Part shown: positions 34,999 to 42,635 of the stretch, piece after piece
Numbering within the stretch: position 1 is the first letter of the stretch
Layout of the letters: the number at the start of each line of letters is the position of its first letter
Assembly: GCF_042610495.1 (NCBI RefSeq)
Contig: NZ_JBHGAP010000012.1
Span: 1-64,000 of the forward strand
DNA: 64,000 nucleotides
Origin: RU20A sp042610495
GTDB lineage: Bacteria; Pseudomonadota; Alphaproteobacteria; Rhizobiales; Rhizobiaceae
Reading direction: 5' to 3'
Notes under the pieces: generated by a model
Told to the model about the DNA's origin: nothing
The model's input: the letters and a program-made list of their open reading frames with translations, nothing else
The model's database searches: none
Made by a program: the position numbers and the translations under genes

Positions 34999-35837
34999 CA
35001 GCGTTTCTCCCCTGCGCCCTGGTAGGCGGGATGCCAGGCCAGCACCCGCTTTTCGATCAGCCGCGTCAGGCTGTCGGCGACCTTGCCGAGCAGCGCATAG
35101 ATGATGATGCCGAGCAGTACCACATCCGTCAGGAAGAACTCCCGCGCATTCATCGTCATGTAGCCGATGCCGGCATTTGCGGAGATAGTTTCGGCGACGA
35201 TCAGCGTGAGCCACATGAAACCCAGGGCATAGCGAAGGCCGATGAGGATCGACGGCAGCGCACCGGGAAGAATGATGCGCGTGATCAGCGCCTTGCGATC
35301 GAGCCCGTAGATCTGCGCCATCTCGACCACCTGCGGATCGACGGTGCGCACACCATGGAAGGTGTTGATGTAGATCGGGAAGAAGACGCCGATCGACACG
35401 AGGAAGATCTTGGCCGTCTCATCGATGCCGAACCAGAGGATGACGAGCGGGATCAGCGCCAGATGCGGAATGTTGCGCAGCATCTGCAGCGTGCTGTCGA
35501 GCAGGGTTTCGGCCGGCTTCCACAGGCCGTTGACGATGCCGGCGGCAAAGCCGAGGCCGCCGCCGATGGCAAGGCCGATCAGGGCACGCTGCGTGGAAAC
35601 GAGCGTATGATAGAGCAACGTTCCGTCGAGGAGCGCCGTCCAGCCGGCCAGCGCCACCGTGCTCGGCGCCGGCATCAGCCGCGCCGTCACGAAGCCGGCC
35701 CGTGCCGCGATCTCCCAGATGACGAGGAGAAAGAGCGGCAGGGCCCACGGGGCAAGCCGCTCCCAGAGAATGCGGGAGCGGACGGAGGCCGCCTTCTCCC
35801 GTCCGGCCTCATGCGGCGCCAGCGCGACCTCCGCCAT
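34998..35837 (-). CDS. ssuC: Aliphatic sulfonate ABC transporter permease
   Basis: 279 aa, six membrane helices. Contains the binding-protein-dependent permease EAA loop (IYGLDRKALITRIILPGALP, then SILIGLRYALGFMW) and the typical SsuC end. The start codon overlaps the ssuA stop by one base. Middle gene of a three-gene operon ssuA-ssuC-ssuB, which differs from the E. coli order, where the monooxygenase genes are interspersed. No ssuD (alkanesulfonate monooxygenase) is next to it. Confidence 0.88.
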   Translation of the reverse strand: MAEVALAPHEAGREKAASVRSRILWERLAPWALPLFLLVIWEIAARAGFVTARLMPAPSTVALAGWTALLDGTLLYHTLVSTQRALIGLAIGGGLGFAAGIVNGLWKPAETLLDSTLQMLRNIPHLALIPLVILWFGIDETAKIFLVSIGVFFPIYINTFHGVRTVDPQVVEMAQIYGLDRKALITRIILPGALPSILIGLRYALGFMWLTLIVAETISANAGIGYMTMNAREFFLTDVVLLGIIIYALLGKVADSLTRLIEKRVLAWHPAYQGAGEKR

Positions 35838-36790
35838 CACGCCCCGCCTTTCCAGACGGCATCGGCGATGGTGAGCTTCTTCGGGATCAGGCCGAGCGAG
35901 AAGAACGTATCGGCAATGGCCTGCTGCTGGGTAACGACGGCCGCGTCCAGCGTCTTCACGCCGTAGGACTGGCGATCCAGAGCGCGCACGAGAACCGGCT
36001 CGGGAATGCCGACGGAGGGCGAGAGTTCGGCGGCCGCGGCGGCCGTATTGGCCTTCGTCCATTCGTCGATTTCGGCAATCGCCTCGATGACGACATCGAC
36101 GGCCTTGGAATGGGCCTCCACGAAGGGACGGGCGCCGAGATAGAACTGATGATTGGGCACGATGCCCTCGCCATTGCGCAGTTCGCGCGCCTCGATGGCG
36201 ACTTCTGCCGCCGCCTGGAAGGGATCCCAGATCACCCAGGCATCGACGGCGCCACGCTCGAAGGCGGCACGGCCATCGGCCGGCGGCAGGAAGGAGACCT
36301 TGATATCCGTATAGGCAAGGCCGGCCTCCTCCAGCGCCTTGACGAGGAGATAGTGCACGTTGGAGCCCTTGTTGAGCGCGACCGTCTTGCCCTTGAGGTC
36401 GGCGACCGTCTTGATCGGGCTGTCCTTGGGAACGAGGATCGCTTCGCCGCGCGGGGCCGGCGGCTCATGGGCGACGTAGACGAGCGGGGCACCGGCGGCC
36501 TGCGCGAAGATCGGCGGCGTCTCGCCGGTCGAGCCGAAATCGACCGCCCCGACATTCAGGCCTTCGAGAAGCTGCGGCCCGGCCGGAAACTCCGTCCACT
36601 GGACCGTGTAGCCGATCGCCGCCAGCTTCTTCTCCAGCAGACCCTTGCCCTTCAGCAGTACGAGCGTCCCGTATTTCTGGAAGCCGATGCGGACGACCTT
36701 CTCATCGGCGAAGGCAGCTTTCGCGCCGACAAGCGGCAGGACGGCGGTACCTGCCAACAATCCGGTGAAGCCACGTCTGGTGATGCGCAT
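35837..36790 (-). CDS. ssuA: Aliphatic sulfonate ABC transporter substrate-binding protein
   Basis: 317 aa. A twin-arginine-like start (MRITRRGFTGLLAG) with a hydrophobic core and cleavage near AFA-DEKVV suggests export by Tat or Sec. The mature protein shows the SsuA pattern: IGFQKYGTLVLLKGKGLLEK, VDFGSTGETPPIFAQAAGAP, GKTVALNKGSNVHYLLVKAL. A periplasmic receptor for alkanesulfonates or similar. First gene of the ssuACB operon; a 313-bp leader region separates it from the FAD protein gene upstream. Confidence 0.9.
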   Translation of the reverse strand: MRITRRGFTGLLAGTAVLPLVGAKAAFADEKVVRIGFQKYGTLVLLKGKGLLEKKLAAIGYTVQWTEFPAGPQLLEGLNVGAVDFGSTGETPPIFAQAAGAPLVYVAHEPPAPRGEAILVPKDSPIKTVADLKGKTVALNKGSNVHYLLVKALEEAGLAYTDIKVSFLPPADGRAAFERGAVDAWVIWDPFQAAAEVAIEARELRNGEGIVPNHQFYLGARPFVEAHSKAVDVVIEAIAEIDEWTKANTAAAAAELSPSVGIPEPVLVRALDRQSYGVKTLDAAVVTQQQAIADTFFSLGLIPKKLTIADAVWKGGA

Positions 36791-36845
36791 CGGAAAACTC
36801 CTGTTTGAAATCCCCTGCCCCGACCATTCTGCGAGGCCTGACAGA

Positions 36846-36869
36846 AAATCCGATAGTTTTTATGGATTT
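36846..36869. promoter_or_regulatory. Dyad and AT-rich motif upstream of ssuA
   Basis: AAATCC (36846-36851) and GGATTT (36864-36869) form a dyad in an otherwise AT-rich patch about 60-80 bp upstream of ssuA. Inside it, ATAGTTTTTATGGAT (36853-36867) matches 13 of 15 bases of a segment upstream of msuE (51195-51209, ATAGTTTTTGTCGAT). Same strand relation to its gene in both cases. A shared sulfur-starvation promoter or operator element is inference. The remaining bases of 36791-37103 hold no gene. Confidence 0.4.
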
Positions 36870-37103
36870 CACAGGAATAAAATACTTTCGTCCGGGCCCA
36901 TCGGGAATTTCCGGGCCCGGTTGATGGCGGTCGAGGACAAATCGGTTCCGGTGGCCGTGGATCCGGTGTCCGGAACCGCAATTCCCCGCCGGCGCCCGCC
37001 CCCTCAGTCGATGCCGCCGAGAGAGGTATGATGCAGATCCGAGCGGGCGGCGAGATCCTGTGCGGTTCCCTCCGGCACGCCGCGCCGCGTTTCCAAACCG
37101 TGC

Positions 37104-38486
37104 CTACGCCGTAACTACTGCGGCCTTGCGGCTCAGCAGCCGGTCATGGATCGTTCCGGCGGCGGCAAAGGCCTGCTGGACGATCTGCGGGGCGAGGTCG
37201 ATGTCGGGCAGGCTGCCGAGGCCGAGCGGCCCCATGGCGAAGAGCGCTGCCCCCTTGCCCTCTGTGCCCAGCACCTGGCCGGTCGTATCGACGGCGATGC
37301 CGAGATCGAGTTCGTCACGGGTCAAAAGCCCATCGCGGATGAGCCCGCGCATCAGCGGGGAATCCACGGCCGCCGGGCGCAAGCGACAATCGATCACTGA
37401 CGTGACCGCCAGAACCTCGACGCCGGCCGGGGTCGAGAGGAGAATGCCGTTGGACACCCTCCGCTCCACGCGGGCCTTGCGCGCCGTGATCGCCCCGACC
37501 GCCATGGCGCGCTTCAGCGCCTCGAACTGCTTGAGCGGCAGGCGGTTGCGGTGGCTGTCATAGATCGGCTTGACATGGCGTTTGAACCGGCGGCGCTCCT
37601 CCACGCCGAGCGACTGCCAGAGCCCGTAAGCATGGATGCGGAAGTCGTTCATGATGCCCTGCCAGCCCGTTCCCGCTTCGGCGGCATGGTTGGCCGCCTC
37701 GCGCAGATGGCGGAAGGCGCCGCGCAGCGTCTTCGGAAAGGGGCGGTCGATCGCGGTCGTGGGCACTGCGCCGACGCCTTGCGGGGCGTGCGGCTGCGGC
37801 AGAAAGCCGGAGGCCGAAACGAGGGTGACATGCGAGGCCGCGCCGCTGGAGAGCAGATGGAGCGCGCGATCTACCGCATGCACGCCGCCGCCGAGAACGG
37901 CCACATGCGCCGATGTCGCCTCGGTTGCTGCCGTGACCGGCGCGGGACGAAGGCCGTAGCCGGTCGCGAGAAACACCGCATCGAAGGCCACGGCACCCTC
38001 GTCCGTGCCGGAGCGCAGTCTGAGCAGGCCGTCCGGCTGCCGATCCACCGCCGTCACGATATCCTGATGCAACTGGACCAGCACATCGGTGCGGGCCCGG
38101 TGCGCCTGCGCAAAGCGCTGATAGACATAGGTGCTGAAGATGTCGCCGGAGACGAAGGCGTGCAGGTCGGCCGATCCCTCCAGGGGTGTCGACAGGGCCG
38201 CGCCGTCGGTTTCCAGCCATGTGCCGAAATCGAGCGGCAGGCCGGGATCGATCGAAAGGTCGCGTACCCGGCTGTTGACGAGGCCGGATCGCGACCAGCC
38301 GATCTCGCCCGCCACCTCGATCTTCGGATCGGGATCGTAGATCACCAGATGGAACGGCTGGCGGCATGCTTTCAGCAGGGCAATGGCCGTCGCGATGCCG
38401 GTCAGTCCACGCCCGACGATGGCGATGCGTGGCAGACGGTCGATGGCAATGCGGCTGGGGGACGGCGAGGCAGGAACGAGGGTCAT
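37104..38486 (-). CDS. FAD/NAD(P)-binding oxidoreductase-like protein
   Basis: 460 aa. N-terminal Rossmann motif PRIAIVGRGLTGIATAIALL (GxGxxG-like, residues about 19-38), a middle GxGxHAVD-type second nucleotide site (AHVAVLGGGVHAVDRALHLL), and a VFLATGYG motif. The layout matches the YdhS-type FAD-NAD(P) family. It is divergent from tauA and co-directional with ssuACB. A role in reducing or oxidising imported organosulfur compounds is suggested only by context. ATG 38486 follows GGAAGGAG. Confidence 0.75.
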   Translation of the reverse strand: MTLVPASPSPSRIAIDRLPRIAIVGRGLTGIATAIALLKACRQPFHLVIYDPDPKIEVAGEIGWSRSGLVNSRVRDLSIDPGLPLDFGTWLETDGAALSTPLEGSADLHAFVSGDIFSTYVYQRFAQAHRARTDVLVQLHQDIVTAVDRQPDGLLRLRSGTDEGAVAFDAVFLATGYGLRPAPVTAATEATSAHVAVLGGGVHAVDRALHLLSSGAASHVTLVSASGFLPQPHAPQGVGAVPTTAIDRPFPKTLRGAFRHLREAANHAAEAGTGWQGIMNDFRIHAYGLWQSLGVEERRRFKRHVKPIYDSHRNRLPLKQFEALKRAMAVGAITARKARVERRVSNGILLSTPAGVEVLAVTSVIDCRLRPAAVDSPLMRGLIRDGLLTRDELDLGIAVDTTGQVLGTEGKGAALFAMGPLGLGSLPDIDLAPQIVQQAFAAAGTIHDRLLSRKAAVVTA

Positions 38487-38541
38487 CCGGGGCTCCTTCC
38501 GGTCGAGCTGGGCCGTTTGACGGCCGGTGACTGAAATCACG

Positions 38542-38568
38542 CATACTCTACCGATATAGTAGGGTATG
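38542..38568. promoter_or_regulatory. Inverted repeat in front of the FAD-protein gene
   Basis: CATACTCTAC (38542-38551) and GTAGGGTATG (38559-38568) pair at 9 of 10 positions across a 7-bp spacer. It lies about 55 bp upstream of the start at 38486, in the divergent region with tauA. The inner TCTAC-N7-GTAG arrangement recurs at 41765-41781. Probable operator. Confidence 0.5.
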
Positions 38569-38707
38569 TGGGCCGAGAAGCAAGCGCTATTGCGGCCCCT
38601 GCGGCCGAGCGGCGGCCAAGCCACGGCGCCACAACGCGAATTTTCATGCTTCGAAGCGTGGGAAAATTAGAATGGCCGGCCTCAAGAACGGCACGGCGGC
38701 GCTTTCG

Positions 38708-38728
38708 CATATCTCTATAGAAGATATG
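38708..38728. promoter_or_regulatory. Perfect inverted repeat upstream of tauA
   Basis: CATATCT (38708-38714) and AGATATG (38722-38728) form a perfect 7-bp dyad with a 7-bp spacer containing CTATAGA, about 48 bp in front of the tauA start. It has the same 7-bp spacing as the dyad at 38542-38568. Likely an operator or activator site at the tauABC promoter. Confidence 0.5.
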
Positions 38729-38775
38729 GATTGTATAGATTCAATGGCAGTGGAAACACCGACCCGGAGACCCCC

Positions 38776-39789
38776 ATGAACCCGATTTCCCGCCGTTCCC
38801 TTGGCGTGCTTGCCGCCGCTGCCCTGCTGACGACGTCGCTGTCCGTGTCCTCGGCCTTCAGCGCCGATGTCACGATCAATATCGGCTACCAGCCGATCGT
38901 CGAGCCGTCGCGCGTGCCGCAGGCGGATGGCACCTATGAAAAGGCGACCAAGGCCAAGATCAACTGGCAGAAGTTCGACAGCGGCGCGGATGTGATCGCG
39001 GCCATCGCGTCGGGTTCGCTCGACATCGGCTATGTCGGCTCCTCGCCGCTCGCCGCCGCCGCCAGCCGCCAGCTGCCGATCGAGACCATCGCGCTGGTCG
39101 GCCTGATCAGCGAGGCGGAAGCGCTGGCCGTGCGCGGCATCGACAAGCCGGAGCAACTGGCCGGCAAGAAGATCGCCACCCCCTTCGTCTCGACCGCCCA
39201 TTACAGCCTGCTGACGGCGCTCAAGCACTGGAACATCGATCCGAAGTCGGTCGAGATCCTCAACCTGCGTCCGCCGGAAATCGCCGCCGCCTGGTCGCGC
39301 GGCGATATCGATGGCGCCTATGTCTGGGATCCGGTTCTCTCCGAGATCAAGAAGACCGGCACGGTTCTGGCAACGTCGGCCGATGTTGCCACCTGGGGCG
39401 GCCCGACCTTCGATGCCTGGATCGTCAGCAAGAGCTTTGCCGATGCCCATCCCGATCTCGTCGCGACCTTCGTGAAGGTGACGGGTGACGCGACGGCGGC
39501 CTACCGCGCCAAGCCGGATGCCTGGTCGGCGACCTCGCCGGAGGCAGAAAAGATCGCCCGCCTCACCGGTGCCAAGCAGGAAGAGGTTCCGGCGCTTCTC
39601 AAGGGCTACATCTTCCCGACGCTCGAAGAGCAGGCCGGTGCCGATCTTCTCGGCGGTGGCACGGTGAAGGCCGTTGCGGCGACCTCCGCCTTCCTGAAGG
39701 AACAGGGCAAGATCCCGGCCACGCTCGACGACTACAGCGCCTATGTCTCCCCGCGTTGGGTGAAGGACGCCGCCAAGCTCTCCTTCTGA
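38776..39789 (+). CDS. tauA: Taurine-type ABC transporter substrate-binding protein
   Basis: 337 aa. Signal peptide up to about residue 29 (SRRSLGVLAAAALLTTSLSV). The TauA family pattern is visible: VTINIGYQPIVEPSRVPQAD, INWQKFDSGADVIAAIASGS, DIGYVGSSPLAAAASRQLPI and the late LKGYIFPTLEEQ. It binds taurine or a related sulfonate in the periplasm. ATG 38776 is chosen over an upstream ATG because CGGAGA precedes it. A hairpin and a repeat separate it from tauB, which would favour higher expression of the binding protein. Confidence 0.9.
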   Translation: MNPISRRSLGVLAAAALLTTSLSVSSAFSADVTINIGYQPIVEPSRVPQADGTYEKATKAKINWQKFDSGADVIAAIASGSLDIGYVGSSPLAAAASRQLPIETIALVGLISEAEALAVRGIDKPEQLAGKKIATPFVSTAHYSLLTALKHWNIDPKSVEILNLRPPEIAAAWSRGDIDGAYVWDPVLSEIKKTGTVLATSADVATWGGPTFDAWIVSKSFADAHPDLVATFVKVTGDATAAYRAKPDAWSATSPEAEKIARLTGAKQEEVPALLKGYIFPTLEEQAGADLLGGGTVKAVAATSAFLKEQGKIPATLDDYSAYVSPRWVKDAAKLSF

Positions 39790-39808
39790 CACCGGACAGA
39801 CACGATGG

Positions 39809-39836
39809 AAACCGGCGGGCGGCAGCGCGCCGGTTT
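39809..39836 (+). terminator. Hairpin after tauA (partial terminator)
   Basis: AAACCGGCG (39809-39817) pairs with CGCCGGTTT (39828-39836) and runs into a short T tract. It lies 20 bp after the tauA stop, inside an operon, so it is probably an attenuating or 3'-end-stabilising hairpin rather than a full stop. Confidence 0.6.
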
Positions 39837-39849
39837 TCGGCCTCTCGGG

Positions 39850-39949
39850 CGCGGTTCGATCTGACAGGATCAGATCGGCGCTCCAAGCCCTCATTTTTAA
39901 AGCATAATCTTGTCGATCTTCGTTTCACTCCGGTCGGATTATGCTCTCG
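39850..39949. repeat. RIME-like intergenic palindromic repeat, copy 1
   Basis: About 100 bp that recurs at 49369-49470 with roughly 90 percent identity by eye. Two successive palindromes: GCGGTTCGATCTGACAG with its partner GATCAGATCGGCGC, and AGCATAATCTTGTCGAT with GTCGGATTATGCT. The shared core CGTTTCACTCCGGTCGGAT is identical in both copies. Architecture and length match rhizobial intergenic mosaic (RIME) elements. Located between tauA and tauB. Confidence 0.75.
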
Positions 39950-39966
39950 CCTCGGGAACCGCGACC

Positions 39967-40770
39967 ATGACCAGCCGCCTCACCTTCGATGCCGTCAGCC
40001 TCACCTATCCCGGCCGGGACCGTGCAAGCCCTGCCGTTCCTGTCCTGGCGGGGATCGATCTTTCCGTCTCGAGCGGCGAGTTCGTGGTCATCATCGGCCG
40101 CTCCGGCTCGGGCAAGACCAGCCTTCTCAATCTCGCGGCCGGCTTCCAGACGCCGACCTCGGGCGCCGTGCTCATCGACGGCCAGCCGGTTTCCGGCCCC
40201 GGTGCGGAGCGCGCCGTCGTCTTCCAGGACGATGCGCTCTACCCCTGGCTGACGGCGCGCGACAACATCGCCTTTCCCCTGACGCTGAAGGGCGTGCCGC
40301 TTGCCGAGCGCCGCCGGGCGGCCGACGACCTTCTGGTGCGCGTCGGACTGGAAGGGGCCGGCGACCGGCGGATCTGGGAGCTGTCCGGCGGCATGCGCCA
40401 GCGGGTCGGCATTGCCCGGGCGCTGGCGGCGGAGCCACGCTTCCTTCTGCTGGACGAGCCGCTGGGCGCGCTGGACGCGCTGACGCGCTCGAAGCTGCAG
40501 CTCTTCCTGCTCGACATCTGGAAGACGAGCCGGGCCGGGGCGCTGCTCATCACCCACAGCATCGACGAGGCGCTGCTGCTCGCCACCCGCATCGTCGTGC
40601 TGCCGCCGAACCCCGGCCATATCGGCACCATCCTCGAAGCCGGCTTTGCCGGCGAGATCCTCACGGGCGCCGATCCGCGCAAGGTGCGCCAGTCCGCCCT
40701 CTTCCGCAGCATGCATGACGGCCTGACTGCGCTGATCCACGACGTCGCCCAGGAGGAGCTCGCCGCATGA
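39967..40770 (+). CDS. tauB: Taurine-type ABC transporter ATPase
   Basis: 267 aa. Walker A IIGRSGSGKTSLLNLAAGFQ, Q-loop VVFQDDALYPWLTARDNIAF, signature LSGGMRQRVGIARAL, Walker B FLLLDEPLGALDALT, switch His in LITHSIDEAL. The QDDALxPW stretch is characteristic of TauB. Its last bases overlap the tauC start (ATGA). Confidence 0.9.
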   Translation: MTSRLTFDAVSLTYPGRDRASPAVPVLAGIDLSVSSGEFVVIIGRSGSGKTSLLNLAAGFQTPTSGAVLIDGQPVSGPGAERAVVFQDDALYPWLTARDNIAFPLTLKGVPLAERRRAADDLLVRVGLEGAGDRRIWELSGGMRQRVGIARALAAEPRFLLLDEPLGALDALTRSKLQLFLLDIWKTSRAGALLITHSIDEALLLATRIVVLPPNPGHIGTILEAGFAGEILTGADPRKVRQSALFRSMHDGLTALIHDVAQEELAA

Positions 40771-41642
40771 CCATTCTCGCCGACAGCTACGCGCCCGCGC
40801 AGGCATCGAGGACGACCGCCGCCCCGCCGGCCGCAGACGACAGCCGCCCGGCGCTGCGCCGCCGCCTGCGCATCCCGACACTGGCGATCTCCGTGCTGAC
40901 CGGCCTGGCGCTGGTTGCCGCCTGGTGGCTGGCGGCGGCCTTCGGCGTCGTCTCGCCGGTCTTCCTCCCCTCGCCGGCCGTCGTCGCGGTTTCCTTCGCC
41001 AATCTCGTCACGACCGGCTTCGTGGACTCGACCCTTCTCGAACACTTGTCGGCGAGCCTCGGGCGCGTGCTTGCCGCCCTCGGCGTCTCCGTCGCCATCG
41101 GCGTGCCCGTCGGGCTTCTGATTGCCATCAGCCGTGTCGGCCGCGGCATTCTCGATCCGATCGTCGAGTTCCTGCGCCCGCTGCCGCCGCTTGCCTATCT
41201 GCCGCTCATCATCATCTGGGTCGGGATCGGCGAAGCCTCGAAGGTGACGGTGATCGCGCTCTCCATGCTGCCGCCGATCATCCTGTCGACCAGTGCCGGC
41301 GTGCGTGGCGTGCCCAAGGATTTCGTCAATGCCGCCCGCGCCTTCGGGGCAACGCGGGGACAGGTTCTGATCCGGGTGCTTTTGCCAGCCTCGGTGCCCT
41401 CCATCCTCACCGGCGTGCGCATCGCGCTCGGAACGGGCTGGTCGACGCTGGTGGCGGCGGAGCTGGTGGCGGCCACGCGCGGCCTCGGTTTCATGATCCA
41501 GTCGGCCGCCCAGTTCCTCGTGACCGATATCGTCATTGCCGGCATCGCCGTCATCGCCGTCGTCGCCTTCGCGCTCGAATGGCTGGCGCGCGTCATCGAG
41601 CGGCGCTTCGTGCCCTGGGCGGACCCGGCGCGGCAGCGCTGA
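40767..41642 (+). CDS. tauC: Taurine-type ABC transporter permease
   Basis: 291 aa, six membrane helices after a soluble N-terminal tail of about 35 residues. EAA loop at ARAFGATRGQVLIRVLLPAS followed by VPSILTGVRIALGTGWSTLV, and GFMIQSAAQFLVTDIVIAGI near the end, as in TauC/SsuC. Completes tauABC. No tauD (taurine dioxygenase) follows, so the imported sulfonate must be handled by another enzyme. Confidence 0.9.
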   Translation: MTILADSYAPAQASRTTAAPPAADDSRPALRRRLRIPTLAISVLTGLALVAAWWLAAAFGVVSPVFLPSPAVVAVSFANLVTTGFVDSTLLEHLSASLGRVLAALGVSVAIGVPVGLLIAISRVGRGILDPIVEFLRPLPPLAYLPLIIIWVGIGEASKVTVIALSMLPPIILSTSAGVRGVPKDFVNAARAFGATRGQVLIRVLLPASVPSILTGVRIALGTGWSTLVAAELVAATRGLGFMIQSAAQFLVTDIVIAGIAVIAVVAFALEWLARVIERRFVPWADPARQR

Positions 41643-41665
41643 GACGGGGCACGGGACGGACGATG

Positions 41666-41698
41666 GAGGACGCGGGACCCCGACGGTTCCGCGTCCTC
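41666..41698 (+). terminator. Hairpin after tauC
   Basis: GAGGACGCGG (41666-41675) pairs perfectly with CCGCGTCCTC (41689-41698) around a 13-base loop, 24 bp after the tauC stop. Probably terminates the tauABC message; no strong T run. Confidence 0.55.
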
Positions 41699-41764
41699 TG
41701 CCCTTTGATCTCCTGTTCTGGCCCGTCTGTCCACATCGACGCAGGCGCGGCGGGCAAAAAATAA

Positions 41765-41781
41765 TCTACTGACCTTGTAGA
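41765..41781. promoter_or_regulatory. Small dyad upstream of the hydrolase gene
   Basis: TCTAC-N7-GTAGA (41765-41781) in an AT-rich patch about 80 bp upstream of the gene at 41856. The same TCTAC-N7-GTAG arrangement forms the core of the dyad at 38542-38568. Suggests shared control with the neighbouring sulfonate genes. Confidence 0.4.
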
Positions 41782-41855
41782 CAATAGAAGTGCGATCCTT
41801 CGCCGGCGATGGGCAATTGTCGATACTACCGGCGATCGCAATGGAGCCGCTGCCC

Positions 41856-42506
41856 ATGTCGAAGCCTCCCGAGACTCCCATCGACACCCTGATCCTTCCC
41901 GGCCTGAACGGTTCCGGCGACGGTCACTGGCAGGCCCATTGGGCGCGTGACAATCCGGGGGCCAGACTGCTGGTGCAGGAGGACTGGACCTGCCCGCGCC
42001 TGGCCGCCTGGGAAAGCCGGCTGGATGCGGCGCTTTCGGCAAGCCAGGGCGTCTGGCTCGTTGCCCACAGCCTCGGCGCGATCCTCGCCGCCAAGCTCGC
42101 CGGCCGGCCGTCTGCGGCAAAGGTGCGCGGTGCCCTGCTGGTCGCGCCGTGCGATCTGGAGCGCGTGGAGGCGATGCATCCCTGTATCGTCGATTTCGGC
42201 GCGATGCCGACGGGCCGGCTGCCGTTTCCGAGCGTCATCGTTGCGAGCCGCAACGATCCCTATATGAGCTTCGGCGCCTCACGCCGCTTTGCCAGTCTCT
42301 GGGGCAGCGATCTCGTCGATCTCGGTGCATGCGGCCACATCAACATCGCCAGCGGCCACGGCCGCTGGCCGCTCGGCTACCACCTGCTGAACAGCGTCAA
42401 GACGCGCGAGATCGACCGGCGTCACCAGATGCAGCGGCGCGCGACAGCCCTTCGCCAGCCCGTCGATGCGCTCGCGCCCGGACAGGGCTTGCAGGATCAT
42501 CGCTGA
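41856..42506 (+). CDS. RBBP9/YdeN-like alpha/beta hydrolase
   Basis: 216 aa. RBBP9/YdeN family serine hydrolase: TLILPGLNGSGDGHWQAHW at the N-terminus, nucleophile elbow LVAHSLGAIL (S about 71), acid Asp in SRNDPYMSF and catalytic His in GHINIASGHGRWP. Family members have poorly defined natural substrates. ATG 41856 has a weak TGGAG site; ATG 41841 is an alternative. It lies just after tauABC and may act on an ester or thioester in sulfur metabolism, by context only. Confidence 0.85.
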   Translation: MSKPPETPIDTLILPGLNGSGDGHWQAHWARDNPGARLLVQEDWTCPRLAAWESRLDAALSASQGVWLVAHSLGAILAAKLAGRPSAAKVRGALLVAPCDLERVEAMHPCIVDFGAMPTGRLPFPSVIVASRNDPYMSFGASRRFASLWGSDLVDLGACGHINIASGHGRWPLGYHLLNSVKTREIDRRHQMQRRATALRQPVDALAPGQGLQDHR

Positions 42507-42573
42507 GGCGGCGCCTCCCCTTCTGACGCTCTGCAGATCGCCCGCCTTTGTCATCCTGCCCCACAAATTGGTT

Positions 42574-42601
42574 GCGGCGCCCGTCGCGAGACGGGCGCCG
42601 C
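42574..42601. terminator. GNRA-loop hairpin between converging genes
   Basis: GCGGCGCCCGTC and GACGGGCGCCGC form a perfect 12-bp stem capped by GCGA, a stable tetraloop. It lies between the stops of the hydrolase (42506) and the SfnB-like gene (42636). Confidence 0.65.
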
Positions 42602-42635
42602 CAGCCTGTTCATCCCTTCGGCTTCGCTGTGCCGC

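Noticed and set aside
41653..41760. Possible small RNA or riboswitch after tauC
   Set aside because: Only a simple hairpin (41666-41698) is visible; no conserved aptamer architecture was recognised.
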